From Bradyrhizobium sp. LMTR 3 (GTDB lineage Bacteria > Pseudomonadota > Alphaproteobacteria > Rhizobiales > Xanthobacteraceae): a DNA stretch of 64,000 bases. The translations under genes were made by a program, and so were the position numbers. Shown one piece after another: positions 1 through 8,494 of this stretch. Each line of letters opens with the position of its first letter. Within the stretch, counting starts at the first letter, position 1. The stretch lies in NCBI RefSeq assembly GCF_001693485.1, contig NZ_MAXC01000046.1:248001-312000 (forward strand), in the 5' to 3' direction. The notes under the pieces were generated by a model that did not search any database, was not told where the DNA came from, and was given only the letters and a program-made list of their open reading frames with translations.

Positions 1-11
1 GAGGAAATAGA

Positions 12-986
12 ATGAAGCGCCGAGATTTTCTGGCCGGAAGCGCCGCGTGTTCGCTGGCGGCGATAACGGGCAAGGCATTCGCGCAGGCCGGGCCGCTGAC
101 CAAAATCATCTTTCCCTTTGCCGCCGGCGGCGGCGGTGATGCACTTTGCCGGCTGCTGGCGCAGCACATCAGTCCATTGCTCGATCGCAACATCATCGTC
201 GAGAACCGCACCGGCGGCGACGGGCTGATCGGCATTAAGGCGGTGAAGGGGGCTAATCCCGACGGCACCACCATCCTCGTCACCACGGGGCCGACGATGT
301 ATCTGCTGCCGATGGTCGAGACCACGCCGAGTTTTGACGCAATAAAGGATTTCGTCCCGGTCAGCCAGCTCGTGCGGTTCGAATTCTGCGTCTTCGTCGG
401 CAAAGCCGTCCCGGCCGAGGTCAAGGATTTCAAGCAATTCGTCGCCTGGTTGAAAGCTAATCCGGATCAGGCCACGTTCGGCGTGCCGAGCAACGGTACC
501 ATTCCGCATTTTGCCGGCTCGCGGCTCGAGCAGGCGCTGGGCGTCAAGCTGACCCGCGTGGCTTATCGCGGCAGCGCACCGATCATCAACGACCTCGTCG
601 GCGGCCACATGCCGTTCGCGATTTCCACGTTGACCGATGCCATCCCGCAGCATCGCGCGGGCAACGTCCGGATTCTCGCGGTCGGCAGCGCGCAGCGCTC
701 GCCGTTCCTGCCCGACGCGCCGACGTTAAAAGAGAGCGGCGTCGATCTGGTGGCGGACGCCTGGTACGGCATGTGGCTGCCGGCAGGCGCCTCGCCGGAT
801 CTTGCGAAAAAGCTGAGCGAGGCAGTCGCCACCGCGCTCGCCAAGCCGGAGGTCAAGGAAAAGCTCGCAGCGATCGGTCTGATCCCGGTCGGCTCGACGC
901 CTGAAGGCCTGACGAAGGAGCTCGCCGCCAATAACGCCTTCTGGCAGCCGATCGTGAAGGAGACGGGGTACAAGATCACGAATTAG
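12..986 (+). CDS. Bug/TctC-family tripartite tricarboxylate transporter substrate-binding protein
   Basis: Periplasmic solute receptor of the Bug family, which captures carboxylates and similar small acids for TctAB-type transporters or for sensing. The 324-residue length is typical. The N-terminus has a twin-arginine pattern (MKRRDFL) and a hydrophobic stretch ending in AFAQ, so Tat export is likely. The mature part opens with the family pattern KIIFPFAAGGGGD and contains VENRTGGDGLIG near residue 60. A GAGGA ribosome site lies 7 bases before the ATG. No TctA or TctB gene is next to it in the window, so it is an orphan receptor as far as can be seen. The substrate cannot be read from sequence. 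Confidence 0.92.
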   Translation: MKRRDFLAGSAACSLAAITGKAFAQAGPLTKIIFPFAAGGGGDALCRLLAQHISPLLDRNIIVENRTGGDGLIGIKAVKGANPDGTTILVTTGPTMYLLPMVETTPSFDAIKDFVPVSQLVRFEFCVFVGKAVPAEVKDFKQFVAWLKANPDQATFGVPSNGTIPHFAGSRLEQALGVKLTRVAYRGSAPIINDLVGGHMPFAISTLTDAIPQHRAGNVRILAVGSAQRSPFLPDAPTLKESGVDLVADAWYGMWLPAGASPDLAKKLSEAVATALAKPEVKEKLAAIGLIPVGSTPEGLTKELAANNAFWQPIVKETGYKITN

Positions 987-1012
987 GGCGGGCACTCTAC
1001 TTGCATCGACGA

Positions 1013-1040
1013 AAAATGGCCCCTTGAAAGGGGCCATTTT
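1013..1040. terminator. Rho-independent terminator after the TctC gene
   Basis: Two perfect 11-base arms (1013-1023 and 1030-1040) enclose a 6-base loop. The AAAA start and TTTT end make it A/T-flanked on both strands. It closes the binding-protein transcript. Confidence 0.8.
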
Positions 1041-1162
1041 CACTCGTCACCGTCCTTAGTAGTCGTCCCAGCCGCGTCGTTGAACGAGTGTGATGAGATT
1101 GCAGCGCCGTCGTTCGACCTAGCCGATGCGGAGTGCAAAAGTCTGCTTAAGTTCATGGAGCA

Positions 1163-1176
1163 TTGACCAAAATCAA
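1163..1176. promoter_or_regulatory. FNR/FixK-like box upstream of the MBL hydrolase
   Basis: TTGACCAAAATCAA reads as TTGA-N6-TCAA, the consensus shape of FNR/FixK binding sites. It lies 30-43 bases before the GTG start at 1206. Regulation by oxygen tension is an inference from shape only. Confidence 0.4.
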
Positions 1177-1205
1177 CCTGGTAAACAAGGAGGGTTCCTT
1201 GGGCG

Positions 1206-2264
1206 GTGAAGGTAGAGTGGCGCGCAAGCCGCGTGAAAAACCTGCTGCATAGTTTTGTCATGCGACCGATCTTCCATCCGAGCCTGGTCAACGGTCGCTA
1301 CGGCGACCCGACGGTCTATGTGGAGACGCTGTTCAAGACGCACAGCGTGCTGTTCGATCTCGGGGAAATCGCTTCACTGTCACCGCGGAAGATACGACGC
1401 GTCGATCAGATCTTCGTTTCGCATGCACATATCGATCATTTCGTGGGCTTCGATCATCTGCTCCGTTTGCTCGTAGGACTGGAGAAAACTGTACATCTTT
1501 ACGGCCCGGCCGGCTTTGCCGAGCGCGTCTTTCACAAGCTTCAGGCCTATCAATGGAATCTGGTCGAAAGCTACGACGCCGATCTGGTCTTCGTTGTCAG
1601 CGAACTTCAGACGCCGAACGCCATCTCGACCAGGAAGTTCCGGCTGAAGAAGGCCTTTGCCGCGGAACCGCCGGTGTCGAAGACAATTCTTGACGGCGTC
1701 TTGTCTGACGAACGGACCTGCCGGGTTTCAGCCGCCATCCTCGAGCATGGCACACCCTGCCTGGGCTTTGCCTTGCAGGAAGCGGCCCATGTCAACATTT
1801 GGAAGAATCGACTATCCGAGCGCGGGCTTCCGGTCGGTCCGTGGTTGCAGTGGCTCAAGCAGGCGGTTGTGGAAGGCCGGCCGGACGATCATTTGATACG
1901 GATCGACGGGGCGGCAGCTTCGGACAGTCGCCTGGAGCCGCTCGGCAACCTGCGTGACCTCCTGACGGTCACTGCCGGCCAGAAAATTGCCTATGTTACC
2001 GATGTTGCCGACACGCCAGCCAATCGCGCCGCCATCGTGGCGCTCGTTCAAAATGCGGACATCCTCTTCATCGAGGCGGCATTCGCGAGGACGGATGCTG
2101 CGTTGGCGAGCGAGCGGGCCCATCTTACAACGACGGCTGCCGGAGAAATGGCGCGGGAAGCCAATGTGCGCCGTGTCGAGCCGTTTCACTTCTCTCCGCG
2201 CTATGCGGGAGAGGAGGAGCGCATGCTGGCCGAGGTGATGACAGCGTTCAGGGGGCCCATCTGA
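1206..2264 (+). CDS. RNase Z-like MBL-fold metal-dependent hydrolase
   Basis: Metallo-beta-lactamase-fold hydrolase related to RNase Z. The metal-binding motif SHAHIDH is at about residues 72-78. A later VTDVADT aspartate and a C-terminal HFSPRY motif match the tRNase Z layout. It is long (352 aa) because of an insert around residues 120-240. Start choice is open: a strong AAGGAGGG site at 1187 supports GTG at 1206, whereas family alignment (MRPIFHPSLVN) would favour ATG at 1260. It is followed after 24 bases by a CapA-like gene in the same direction, so the two may share a transcript. Whether it processes tRNA or another phosphodiester is not known. Confidence 0.85.
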   Translation: MKVEWRASRVKNLLHSFVMRPIFHPSLVNGRYGDPTVYVETLFKTHSVLFDLGEIASLSPRKIRRVDQIFVSHAHIDHFVGFDHLLRLLVGLEKTVHLYGPAGFAERVFHKLQAYQWNLVESYDADLVFVVSELQTPNAISTRKFRLKKAFAAEPPVSKTILDGVLSDERTCRVSAAILEHGTPCLGFALQEAAHVNIWKNRLSERGLPVGPWLQWLKQAVVEGRPDDHLIRIDGAAASDSRLEPLGNLRDLLTVTAGQKIAYVTDVADTPANRAAIVALVQNADILFIEAAFARTDAALASERAHLTTTAAGEMAREANVRRVEPFHFSPRYAGEEERMLAEVMTAFRGPI

Positions 2265-2288
2265 CGCAAGAACCTGAGCGGTATTTTC

Positions 2289-3437
2289 ATGCTCGAGGAA
2301 AGACATTTGCCGGCTGGGCATCGGAAATTGGTACGGCTCTTTCTGTGCGGAGATGTCATGTGTGGCCGCGGCATCGACCAGGTGCTGGCGCACCCCTGTA
2401 GCCCCGAGATTTACGAACATTACGTGCGATCGGCGGAGGGGTACGTGCTGCTCGCCGAGCAGGCCAACGGACCCATTCCGCGGCAAAACGGGCCGTCCTA
2501 TGTTTGGGGCGCTGCGCTAGGTCAGTTGGAGCGCATGCAGCCGGATGCGCGGATCATCAATCTCGAAACGGCAGTGACCCGCAGCAACGACCGCATGAAC
2601 AAGGGCATCAACTACCGCATGAGCCCCGAGAATGCAGAATGTCTCGTGGCGGCCGAGATCAATTGCTGCGTATTGGCCAACAATCATGTGCTCGATTGGG
2701 GCCGCGCCGGTTTGCTGGCGACGCTGACTACTCTGCAGAAACTCAACGTCAAGGCAACGGGCGCGGGACGCAACGATCATGAAGCGCGCGCGCCCGCGGT
2801 GCTGAACCTTGGCAAAGCGCGGCTCTTGATCTTTTCGTTTGGATCGACATCGAGCGGCATCCCGCTCGAATGGGCCGCGACGTCAGACGCTCCAGGCGTC
2901 AACTTGCTGCCTGATCTCTCCGAGGCGAGTGCATCTGATGTCGCCGACCAGGTCATAGCGCTCAGGAGGCCGGGCGATCTCGTCGTCGTTTCAATCCATT
3001 GGGGATCCAATTGGGGATATCACATTCCCCACGAGCAGAGAATTCTGGCCCGGGCCCTCATCGACAAGGCAGGCGTTTCGATCGTTCACGGGCATTCTTC
3101 TCATCATCCGCGCGCGATCGAAATTTATCGAGACCGCCTCATTCTCTATGGCTGCGGTGATTTCCTGAACGACTATGAAGGCATCAGTGGTTACGAGCGC
3201 TACCGTGACGACCTCGTCTTGATGTATTTCGCCGACCTGGATCCGACCAGCGGAAACCTCCACGCGCTCAAACTGGTTCCCCTGCAGATCAAGAACTTTC
3301 GTCTCTCCATTCCAGCGCGGCAGGACATCGAATGGATCCAGCGGACACTGGACGGGAGATGTCAGCAGTTCGGAACCAGGATCATTCCTGATTCCGAACG
3401 GCAGCTTGTCGTAATCGGGCCTCGGGCGGCGACCTAA
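2289..3437 (+). CDS. CapA/PgsA-like metallophosphoesterase-fold protein
   Basis: Member of the CapA family (poly-gamma-glutamate capsule protein PgsA), which has a calcineurin-like metal-binding fold. Family landmarks are FLCGDVMCGRG near residue 18, INLETAVT, ANNHVLDWG, VVSIHWGSNWG and GHSSHHP followed by YGCGDFLNDY. The length of 382 aa is normal. No signal peptide or membrane anchor is visible, unlike membrane-bound PgsA, so a cytoplasmic hydrolase role is possible. It lies directly behind the RNase Z-like gene. No capB, capC or other capsule genes are nearby. Confidence 0.85.
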   Translation: MLEERHLPAGHRKLVRLFLCGDVMCGRGIDQVLAHPCSPEIYEHYVRSAEGYVLLAEQANGPIPRQNGPSYVWGAALGQLERMQPDARIINLETAVTRSNDRMNKGINYRMSPENAECLVAAEINCCVLANNHVLDWGRAGLLATLTTLQKLNVKATGAGRNDHEARAPAVLNLGKARLLIFSFGSTSSGIPLEWAATSDAPGVNLLPDLSEASASDVADQVIALRRPGDLVVVSIHWGSNWGYHIPHEQRILARALIDKAGVSIVHGHSSHHPRAIEIYRDRLILYGCGDFLNDYEGISGYERYRDDLVLMYFADLDPTSGNLHALKLVPLQIKNFRLSIPARQDIEWIQRTLDGRCQQFGTRIIPDSERQLVVIGPRAAT

Positions 3438-3636
3438 CGCTGGATGCAGTAGATATCGCGGGCTGCGTCCTGGCCCGATGCTTCGTGCGCCGACGACGAA
3501 TGGCGCGCTCTACCGCCGCGAGGAAGGAGGCGATCCAATGATCGAGGATCCAGCCGGCCTGGCCAAGTCCTCCCTGGCCAAGTTCTCCCTGGCCAAGTCC
3601 TCGATTGCCTTGTTTTGCTTGTAACGTCTGCGTCAT
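3382..3636 (-). CDS. possible small protein with LGQG repeats
   Basis: An 84-codon reading frame with an AGGTG ribosome site 9 bases before its ATG. Its N-terminal part contains a threefold L-G-Q-G/A repeat made by the DNA repeat at 3559-3603, followed by the amphipathic stretch WILDHWIASFLAAVERAIRRRR. The tail overlaps the end of the CapA gene, which argues against the full length being real. No family recognised. Confidence 0.25.
   Translation of the reverse strand: MTQTLQAKQGNRGLGQGELGQGGLGQAGWILDHWIASFLAAVERAIRRRRTKHRARTQPAISTASSVRSPPEARLRQAAVRNQE
3559..3603. repeat. three tandem 15-bp repeats
   Basis: Three consecutive copies of CTGGCCAAGTYCTCS. The unit is a multiple of three, so in any frame it encodes a 5-residue repeat (LAKSS on plus, GQG-type on minus). 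Confidence 0.85.
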
Positions 3637-3650
3637 GATTAGGCACCTTT

Positions 3651-3678
3651 GCCACCGGAGAGCAGTGCTCCCGGTGGC
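3651..3678. terminator. strong hairpin between convergent genes
   Basis: GCCACCGG at 3651-3658 pairs with CCGGTGGC at 3671-3678, with extra pairing inside. It lies just past the stop of the minus-strand methyltransferase. No T-run follows on either strand, so it may be a weak terminator or an mRNA 3'-end stabiliser. Confidence 0.4.
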
Positions 3679-3702
3679 CTAAGAAGCGACACGCGGTCAG
3701 TC

Positions 3703-4776
3703 TTATCGCCGCGCTTCGAGCACGATGTTGAAAGGTGTCTCGGCTGCGATCCGGACACGGCTAAACCCGGCTTCGCGCAGAACCGCTTCCAACCGCTTTG
3801 GTCCTGCCTGCCCACCGAGCGCGAGCCCGACCTCCTGCGCCAGGGAGACCGGCGTGCAGATCATGGTGGAGCCGGCATAATAGAGGCGGCCGACCGGATT
3901 GATATTGTCCTCCAGCCGGTCTCCTGCAAGCGGCTCCACGGCCATGAACGTGCCATCAGGGGCGAGAGCCTGGAGAATGCGGCTCGCCGCGCCGACGGGA
4001 TCACCAAGGTCGTGCAGCGCGTCGAAACAACAGATCAGGTCGAAATTGCCGCCGACAAAATTCTTGGCCGTGGCGACATCAAATTCCGTCCTGGCTGCGA
4101 CGCCGTCGCGTTTCGCGGCGTCGCGGGCGCAGGCGATTGAATCTTCGTGGTTGTCGATTCCGAAAAATCTGGACCGTTCGAATGCTTTCGCCATCAGGAT
4201 GGTCGAGATGCCATGGCCGCAACCGATATCCGCGACCCGCGCACCGCGGCCGAGTTTTTCGACCACGCCGTCCAATGCGGGAAGCCATTCCTGCACCAGA
4301 TGGGCCTTGTAGCTCACGCCGAAGAAGCGTGACATTCCGCTGAACAGGCAATTGCACCGCTCGTGATAGCCGGAGCCGCCGCCGTTGCGGAAAGCCTTGC
4401 TCACCTTGGGCTGGTCAACCATCACGGCCTGGCAAACCTCGAACGAGCCCAGCATGTAGACCGGGCTGTCAGGATTGCCGAACACCATGGCCTGCTCGGG
4501 ATTCATGGAGAAGCGCTTGGTCGTAGCGTCATAGTCCAGATAGCCGGCGGCGGCGTGGGCGCTGAGCCATTCGCGCACAAGGCGCTCGACCGTTCTGGTC
4601 TGGCGCGCCAGTTCTTCCGGCGTCACCGGTCCCGACGCGGCGAGCGCGCTGTACAGTCCGAGTTCGTCACCAATGCGCACCAGCGGTGCAATCATGGCGG
4701 CGCCGAGGTCGCCCAATATCCGCGTAACAAATACGTCCAGCTTCTGCTCGTTTAATTCTCTGACCAAAATGTTCAT
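3703..4776 (-). CDS. class I SAM-dependent methyltransferase with N-terminal winged helix
   Basis: The 357-residue protein has a winged-helix dimerisation part (about residues 15-100) followed by a Rossmann methyltransferase domain. SAM motif I is VADIGCGHGIS, and a later FDLICCFDALHDLGDP is motif IV/V-like. This arrangement resembles the Rv2258c-type methyltransferases acting on small molecules. The start at 4776 is preferred because AGGAGGC lies just upstream; an in-frame extension to 4992 would run into the divergent regulator region. The AraC gene starts 150 bases away on the other strand, so that regulator may control this gene. The substrate is unknown. Confidence 0.85.
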   Translation of the reverse strand: MNILVRELNEQKLDVFVTRILGDLGAAMIAPLVRIGDELGLYSALAASGPVTPEELARQTRTVERLVREWLSAHAAAGYLDYDATTKRFSMNPEQAMVFGNPDSPVYMLGSFEVCQAVMVDQPKVSKAFRNGGGSGYHERCNCLFSGMSRFFGVSYKAHLVQEWLPALDGVVEKLGRGARVADIGCGHGISTILMAKAFERSRFFGIDNHEDSIACARDAAKRDGVAARTEFDVATAKNFVGGNFDLICCFDALHDLGDPVGAASRILQALAPDGTFMAVEPLAGDRLEDNINPVGRLYYAGSTMICTPVSLAQEVGLALGGQAGPKRLEAVLREAGFSRVRIAAETPFNIVLEARR

Positions 4777-4926
4777 GGCTGCCTCCTTTGGCGCGATGGG
4801 ACATAGGTCCTCGCGGGGGTGCGGCAAATGACCAGACTGCCGGATGGCTTGACTGAGCGTCTGAATCCTTCCTATTTTGCCGTTCGTCCAAGACGCGTGA
4901 CCGAACGTCCGATTGGAGCTGCGACT

Positions 4927-5904
4927 ATGGGGGCGGATGCGCTGTCCGATGTGTTGCGCGCCGTACGACTCAGTAGCGCGATGTTCTTCCATCTTGACGT
5001 CCGCGCACCGTGGGTGGCCGAGGCGCCGGCATCGGCCGCCTGCGCTTCAGCCGTCTTGCCGGGGGCACAGCACGTCATCGAGTATCACGTGGTGGTCGAT
5101 GGTCGCTGCTGGGGCGGATTGATCGATGCGCCATCCGTGCGGCTCGAGGCCGGCGATATCATCGCATTTCCGCAAGGTGCAGCACATGTGCTTTCCAGCG
5201 CTCCGGGCATGCGGTCGATTCCTGATCTGAGCGTCTATGGTCAAGCGAGAGCAGGTCAGCTTCCGCTCATGATGCGCCTCGGTGACAACGGACCCGCCGA
5301 TGCGCGCATCCTGTGCGGATTTCTCGGCTGCGACACGCGTCCCTTCAATCCGCTGGTTGAGGCGCTGCCTCCGGTCCTGCATCTGCAGGGAAGTTCATAT
5401 CGGAAGAATTCGGGACTTGGTTACCTGATCAATGCCGCACGGGTTGAATCGGAGGGGCGCCGGACCGGCGGGGAGGGCGTGCTGGCCCGACTGGGCGAAC
5501 TGCTCTTCGTCGAGGCAATCAGATGCCACATCGAATCGCTTGGCCCCGAACAGACCGGCTGGTTTGCCGGCCTGGCTGATCGACACGTCGGTCAAGCGCT
5601 GAATCTCCTGCATGGCGAGCCAGCGGCGGATTGGACATTGGATGATCTCGCGAAGGCCGTGGGGCTGTCGCGATCGACGTTCGCGCAGCGGTTCACCCTC
5701 CTGATCGGGCAACCGCCGATGCAGTATCTGACGCGCTGGCGCATGCAACTCGCTGCCGGTCTGCTGGCTTCTGGAAGCGATCCGATCGCCCGCGTGGCGG
5801 AGGCGGTTGGCTACGATTCCGAAGCCGCCTTCAATCGTGCGTTTCGCAGAACCGTAGGGACGCCACCGGCCGCCTGGCGGCAGACGCAGATGTCGCCAGA
5901 GTAG
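4927..5904 (+). CDS. AraC-family regulator with cupin sensor domain
   Basis: 325-residue regulator with an N-terminal cupin (AraC-binding, cupin_6 type, residues about 1-175) that opens with the standard ALSDVLRAVRL. The C-terminal double helix-turn-helix contains LDDLAKAVGLSRSTFAQRF and IARVAEAVGYDSEAAFNRAF. ATG 4927 is preferred over GTG 4819, because GGAG lies 8 bases upstream and the family begins here. It is transcribed divergently from the methyltransferase gene, the classical arrangement for a regulator and its target. The inducer is unknown. Confidence 0.9.
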   Translation: MGADALSDVLRAVRLSSAMFFHLDVRAPWVAEAPASAACASAVLPGAQHVIEYHVVVDGRCWGGLIDAPSVRLEAGDIIAFPQGAAHVLSSAPGMRSIPDLSVYGQARAGQLPLMMRLGDNGPADARILCGFLGCDTRPFNPLVEALPPVLHLQGSSYRKNSGLGYLINAARVESEGRRTGGEGVLARLGELLFVEAIRCHIESLGPEQTGWFAGLADRHVGQALNLLHGEPAADWTLDDLAKAVGLSRSTFAQRFTLLIGQPPMQYLTRWRMQLAAGLLASGSDPIARVAEAVGYDSEAAFNRAFRRTVGTPPAAWRQTQMSPE

Positions 5905-6243
5905 GCGCGCGATTGCACTGATTCACGGGGTAAAGGGGCTCACGAAACGATCGTGACTGGTTGGCTGAACGGCAACACCCGCGGGAAAACTATCGCAATT
6001 CGTGGCGGTTCCCGAGACCCTGTACGACGCTAATCGCCTGAATTACTGCATGATTTGTCAACGTTGGCACCGGGCTCAAGGGAGTGTCAAACGTGCCGAG
6101 TCCGCGTTTTGACTTGATGATGATTTCCTAGTTTAACTACCATTCTGTCTCTGATGGAAGTTGGGGCATCGAAGCCAGGTGCGATCGGGATTTTGGTCGA
6201 CCCGTCTGGCCGCGTCTGCCGATAGCAGGGGGATAAGCACCGC
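5905..6243. other. 339-base intergenic stretch, nothing recognised
   Basis: No coding potential of note, no tRNA and no clear terminator was seen. It presumably contains the promoter of the DUF962 gene. The DNA around 6110-6135 is more AT-rich than its surroundings. Confidence 0.5.
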
Positions 6244-6756
6244 ATGAGTTCGTATTTTCGGCGGCAGCTTGCAGATTACGTCGAGTATCATCGTGACCCC
6301 TGGAACTGCGCAATGCATGTGTTCGGCATCGTGTTCCTGTTCCTGGCCGCTATCCTTCCGCTCAGCCTGTGGTCCATCACCGTATTCGGGTTCCAAACCA
6401 GCGCGGCAACCATTGCTGTCATACCGGTGCTCGTCTACTGGTTTCTGCTCGATTTCGCGCTTGGTGCCGGAATCCTCGGAGCCGCGGTTGTGTTGCTCTC
6501 GGCCGCTGCCACGATCGTTGATCATGTGACGATTGCCGGCATGTGGTCACTTACGGCCATCTTGATTGTCGTTGGCGTCGCATCGCAGATTATTGGGCAC
6601 CGCGTGTTCGAGCGGCGGCAGCCGGCGCTGGTCGACAATCCGACTCATCTGTTGCTGGGCCCGATGTTTGTCATGGCAAAACTGTTTATCGCGCTGGGCT
6701 TTCGGCGCGATCTCGCCACCATCATCCAAGTGCATCCGCAAGGCGCCGCATCTTGA
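6244..6756 (+). CDS. Mpo1/DUF962-like membrane protein
   Basis: 170-residue protein of the DUF962 (Mpo1-like) family. It starts with the family pattern YVEYHRDPWNCAMHVFGI; the paired His residues are ligands of the iron centre in yeast Mpo1, which alpha-oxidises 2-hydroxy fatty acids. Four hydrophobic segments follow between residues 25 and 120. The C-terminal half has the family pattern IGHRVFERRQPALVDNPTHL and FVMAKLF. It is first of three co-directional genes (epimerase/reductase, ICMT-like) and may take part in lipid modification; that role is inferred from the family only. Confidence 0.82.
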   Translation: MSSYFRRQLADYVEYHRDPWNCAMHVFGIVFLFLAAILPLSLWSITVFGFQTSAATIAVIPVLVYWFLLDFALGAGILGAAVVLLSAAATIVDHVTIAGMWSLTAILIVVGVASQIIGHRVFERRQPALVDNPTHLLLGPMFVMAKLFIALGFRRDLATIIQVHPQGAAS

Positions 6757-6788
6757 TCTCAAATAGTTCAGCTTGAGTGCCCCGTAGC

Positions 6789-7841
6789 ATGACGCGCATA
6801 CTGGTCACAGGCGGCAGCGGATTCATCGGAAAGCACCTGGTCGCGGCGCTGATAGCGCGAGGTCGGCAGGTGAGGGTGCTCGATCTTCAGCCACCCCCTG
6901 GCGCGTTGCCGCAGGTTCAGTATGTCAGGGGATCGGTGCTTGATCGGGACCTGGTTGACCGCGCGATGGACGGGGTCGACGAGGTCTACCACCTGGCCGG
7001 CTTGCCCGGGATGTGGCTGCCGCGGAAAGCCGATTTTCACGCCGTCAACTTCGGCGGCACCGAGATCGTCATTGAGACGGCGCGCAAGCGCGGCATAAAG
7101 CGCTTCCTGCACTGCTCGACGGAATCCATTCTGTTCCGTGCCTCGCCATCGATGGTTCCTGTCGCTGACGATGCGCTCCTGCCGGACGACATGCCGGGTC
7201 CATATACGCGATCGAAAATGCTCGCCGACCGGTTCGCCATGCAGGCGGCCGCATCCGGATACCCGGTGGTTATCGGCTGTCCCACCATGCCCGTCGGGCC
7301 TTATGACCATAACGTTACCCCGCCGACGGCGATGCTCCGCTATTTTCTCAAGCGACGTCTTCAGTTGCACCTTGATTTTGTAGTGAACCTCGTCGATGTG
7401 CGCGACGCCGCCGAAGGGCTGATCTTTGCCATGGAGCGCGGACAGGCCGGACATCGCTACGTTCTCGGTGGCGAAAGCATGCCGCTAAGACGGGTTCTCG
7501 AACTCATGTCCGATATCAGCGGCCGTCGCTTCCGGTGCATTCAAGTGAACGGCAAGGTCGCCGAAATGGTCACTGCAACGCTGGAGTTCATCGCCGATCA
7601 CGTGACGCGCCGGCCTCCGTCCGGTACGGCCGAAGGCGTTCGTATCGCTTTGCGGGCGGGGGCGTTGTCGATCGAAAAAGCGCAGCGAGAGCTCGGCTAT
7701 GCGCCGGGTCCCGTCGAACCCGTATTGCGTGAAACCATTGCGCATCTGCTTGATGCCGGCCACAACCAACCTGAATGGGACTCAATGCCGAGCACTCGTT
7801 TCACGTCGAGCGCGTGTTCGGCAGTAGATCCAATCGCTTAA
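6789..7841 (+). CDS. NAD-dependent epimerase/dehydratase (extended SDR)
   Basis: 350-residue extended short-chain dehydrogenase. The N-terminal nucleotide motif GGSGFIGKHL and the catalytic Y-x-x-x-K (YTRSK, after GP) are visible, with a substrate-recognition C-terminal half. It resembles the dihydroflavonol-reductase/hopanoid-associated epimerase (HpnA) branch, but no hpn genes are next to it, so the symbol is not given. ATG 6789 is used; a GTG 12 bases earlier is less likely. It sits 32 bases after the DUF962 gene and 13 bases before the ICMT gene, indicating one transcript. Confidence 0.85.
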   Translation: MTRILVTGGSGFIGKHLVAALIARGRQVRVLDLQPPPGALPQVQYVRGSVLDRDLVDRAMDGVDEVYHLAGLPGMWLPRKADFHAVNFGGTEIVIETARKRGIKRFLHCSTESILFRASPSMVPVADDALLPDDMPGPYTRSKMLADRFAMQAAASGYPVVIGCPTMPVGPYDHNVTPPTAMLRYFLKRRLQLHLDFVVNLVDVRDAAEGLIFAMERGQAGHRYVLGGESMPLRRVLELMSDISGRRFRCIQVNGKVAEMVTATLEFIADHVTRRPPSGTAEGVRIALRAGALSIEKAQRELGYAPGPVEPVLRETIAHLLDAGHNQPEWDSMPSTRFTSSACSAVDPIA

Positions 7842-7854
7842 GGTGGTCCGCGAC

Positions 7855-8481
7855 ATGCTGAACGATCCTGGTCAATGGTTGGCTTTCGCCTTGAGTGGCT
7901 GGACCACTACCTGGCCCACACAGTTGCTCGCCATCATCTGGATTTTGTGGGTCATGAGTTGGGTTTTGGCGTCGTTCTGGTCCGGTCAAACGAAGAAACA
8001 CGTGATGACCTGGGAGTCGCTCAAATACCGCTCCCCCATTCTCGTAGGGGCCATCCTTTTCTTGCCATTGACTGGCAAGGTCCTGGGCGAAAAGCCGCTC
8101 TGGCAGTTTGGCAGCCTTGGCATCTACGTGCTCGCGTGCCTTGTCCTCGCGGGAATCTCATTCACATGGTGGGGGAGAATTCATCTCGGACGATTCTGGT
8201 CGAACGCGATCACGCACAAGGAGGGCCATCAGGTCATCGACACCGGCCCCTACGGGCTGGTGCGCCACCCGATCTATACCGGGCTTATCGCCGGGATGCT
8301 GGTGACGGGTATAGCGGTCGGAACGGTGACCGCGATGCTGGGTGCGGCGCTGATTTCGCTCGGGATGGGATTGAAGGCCCGCATGGAGGAGGGCTTCCTC
8401 ACGGCGGAACTCGGTGCGGATGCCTATGGATCGTATTGCCGTCGCGTTCCGATGCTGATTCCGTTCCTGCCGCGCACCTGA
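7855..8481 (+). CDS. isoprenylcysteine carboxyl methyltransferase-like membrane methyltransferase
   Basis: 208-residue membrane protein with four to five hydrophobic segments. Its ICMT/PEMT-type C-terminus has [13 protein letters not shown] and a later EE-containing R-M-E-E-G-F segment, the SAM-binding signature of this superfamily. AGGTGG lies 8 bases before ATG 7855; a GTG at 7843 is the alternative. It ends a three-gene run that suggests membrane-lipid or isoprenoid-type modification. The true substrate in bacteria is generally unknown, so only the family is assigned. Confidence 0.82.
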   Translation: MLNDPGQWLAFALSGWTTTWPTQLLAIIWILWVMSWVLASFWSGQTKKHVMTWESLKYRSPILVGAILFLPLTGKVLGEKPLWQFGSLGIYVLACLVLAGISFTWWGRIHLGRFWSNAITHKEGHQVIDTGPYGLVRHPIYTGLIAGMLVTGIAVGTVTAMLGAALISLGMGLKARMEEGFLTAELGADAYGSYCRRVPMLIPFLPRT

Positions 8482-8494
8482 CGTCGCTCTACAC

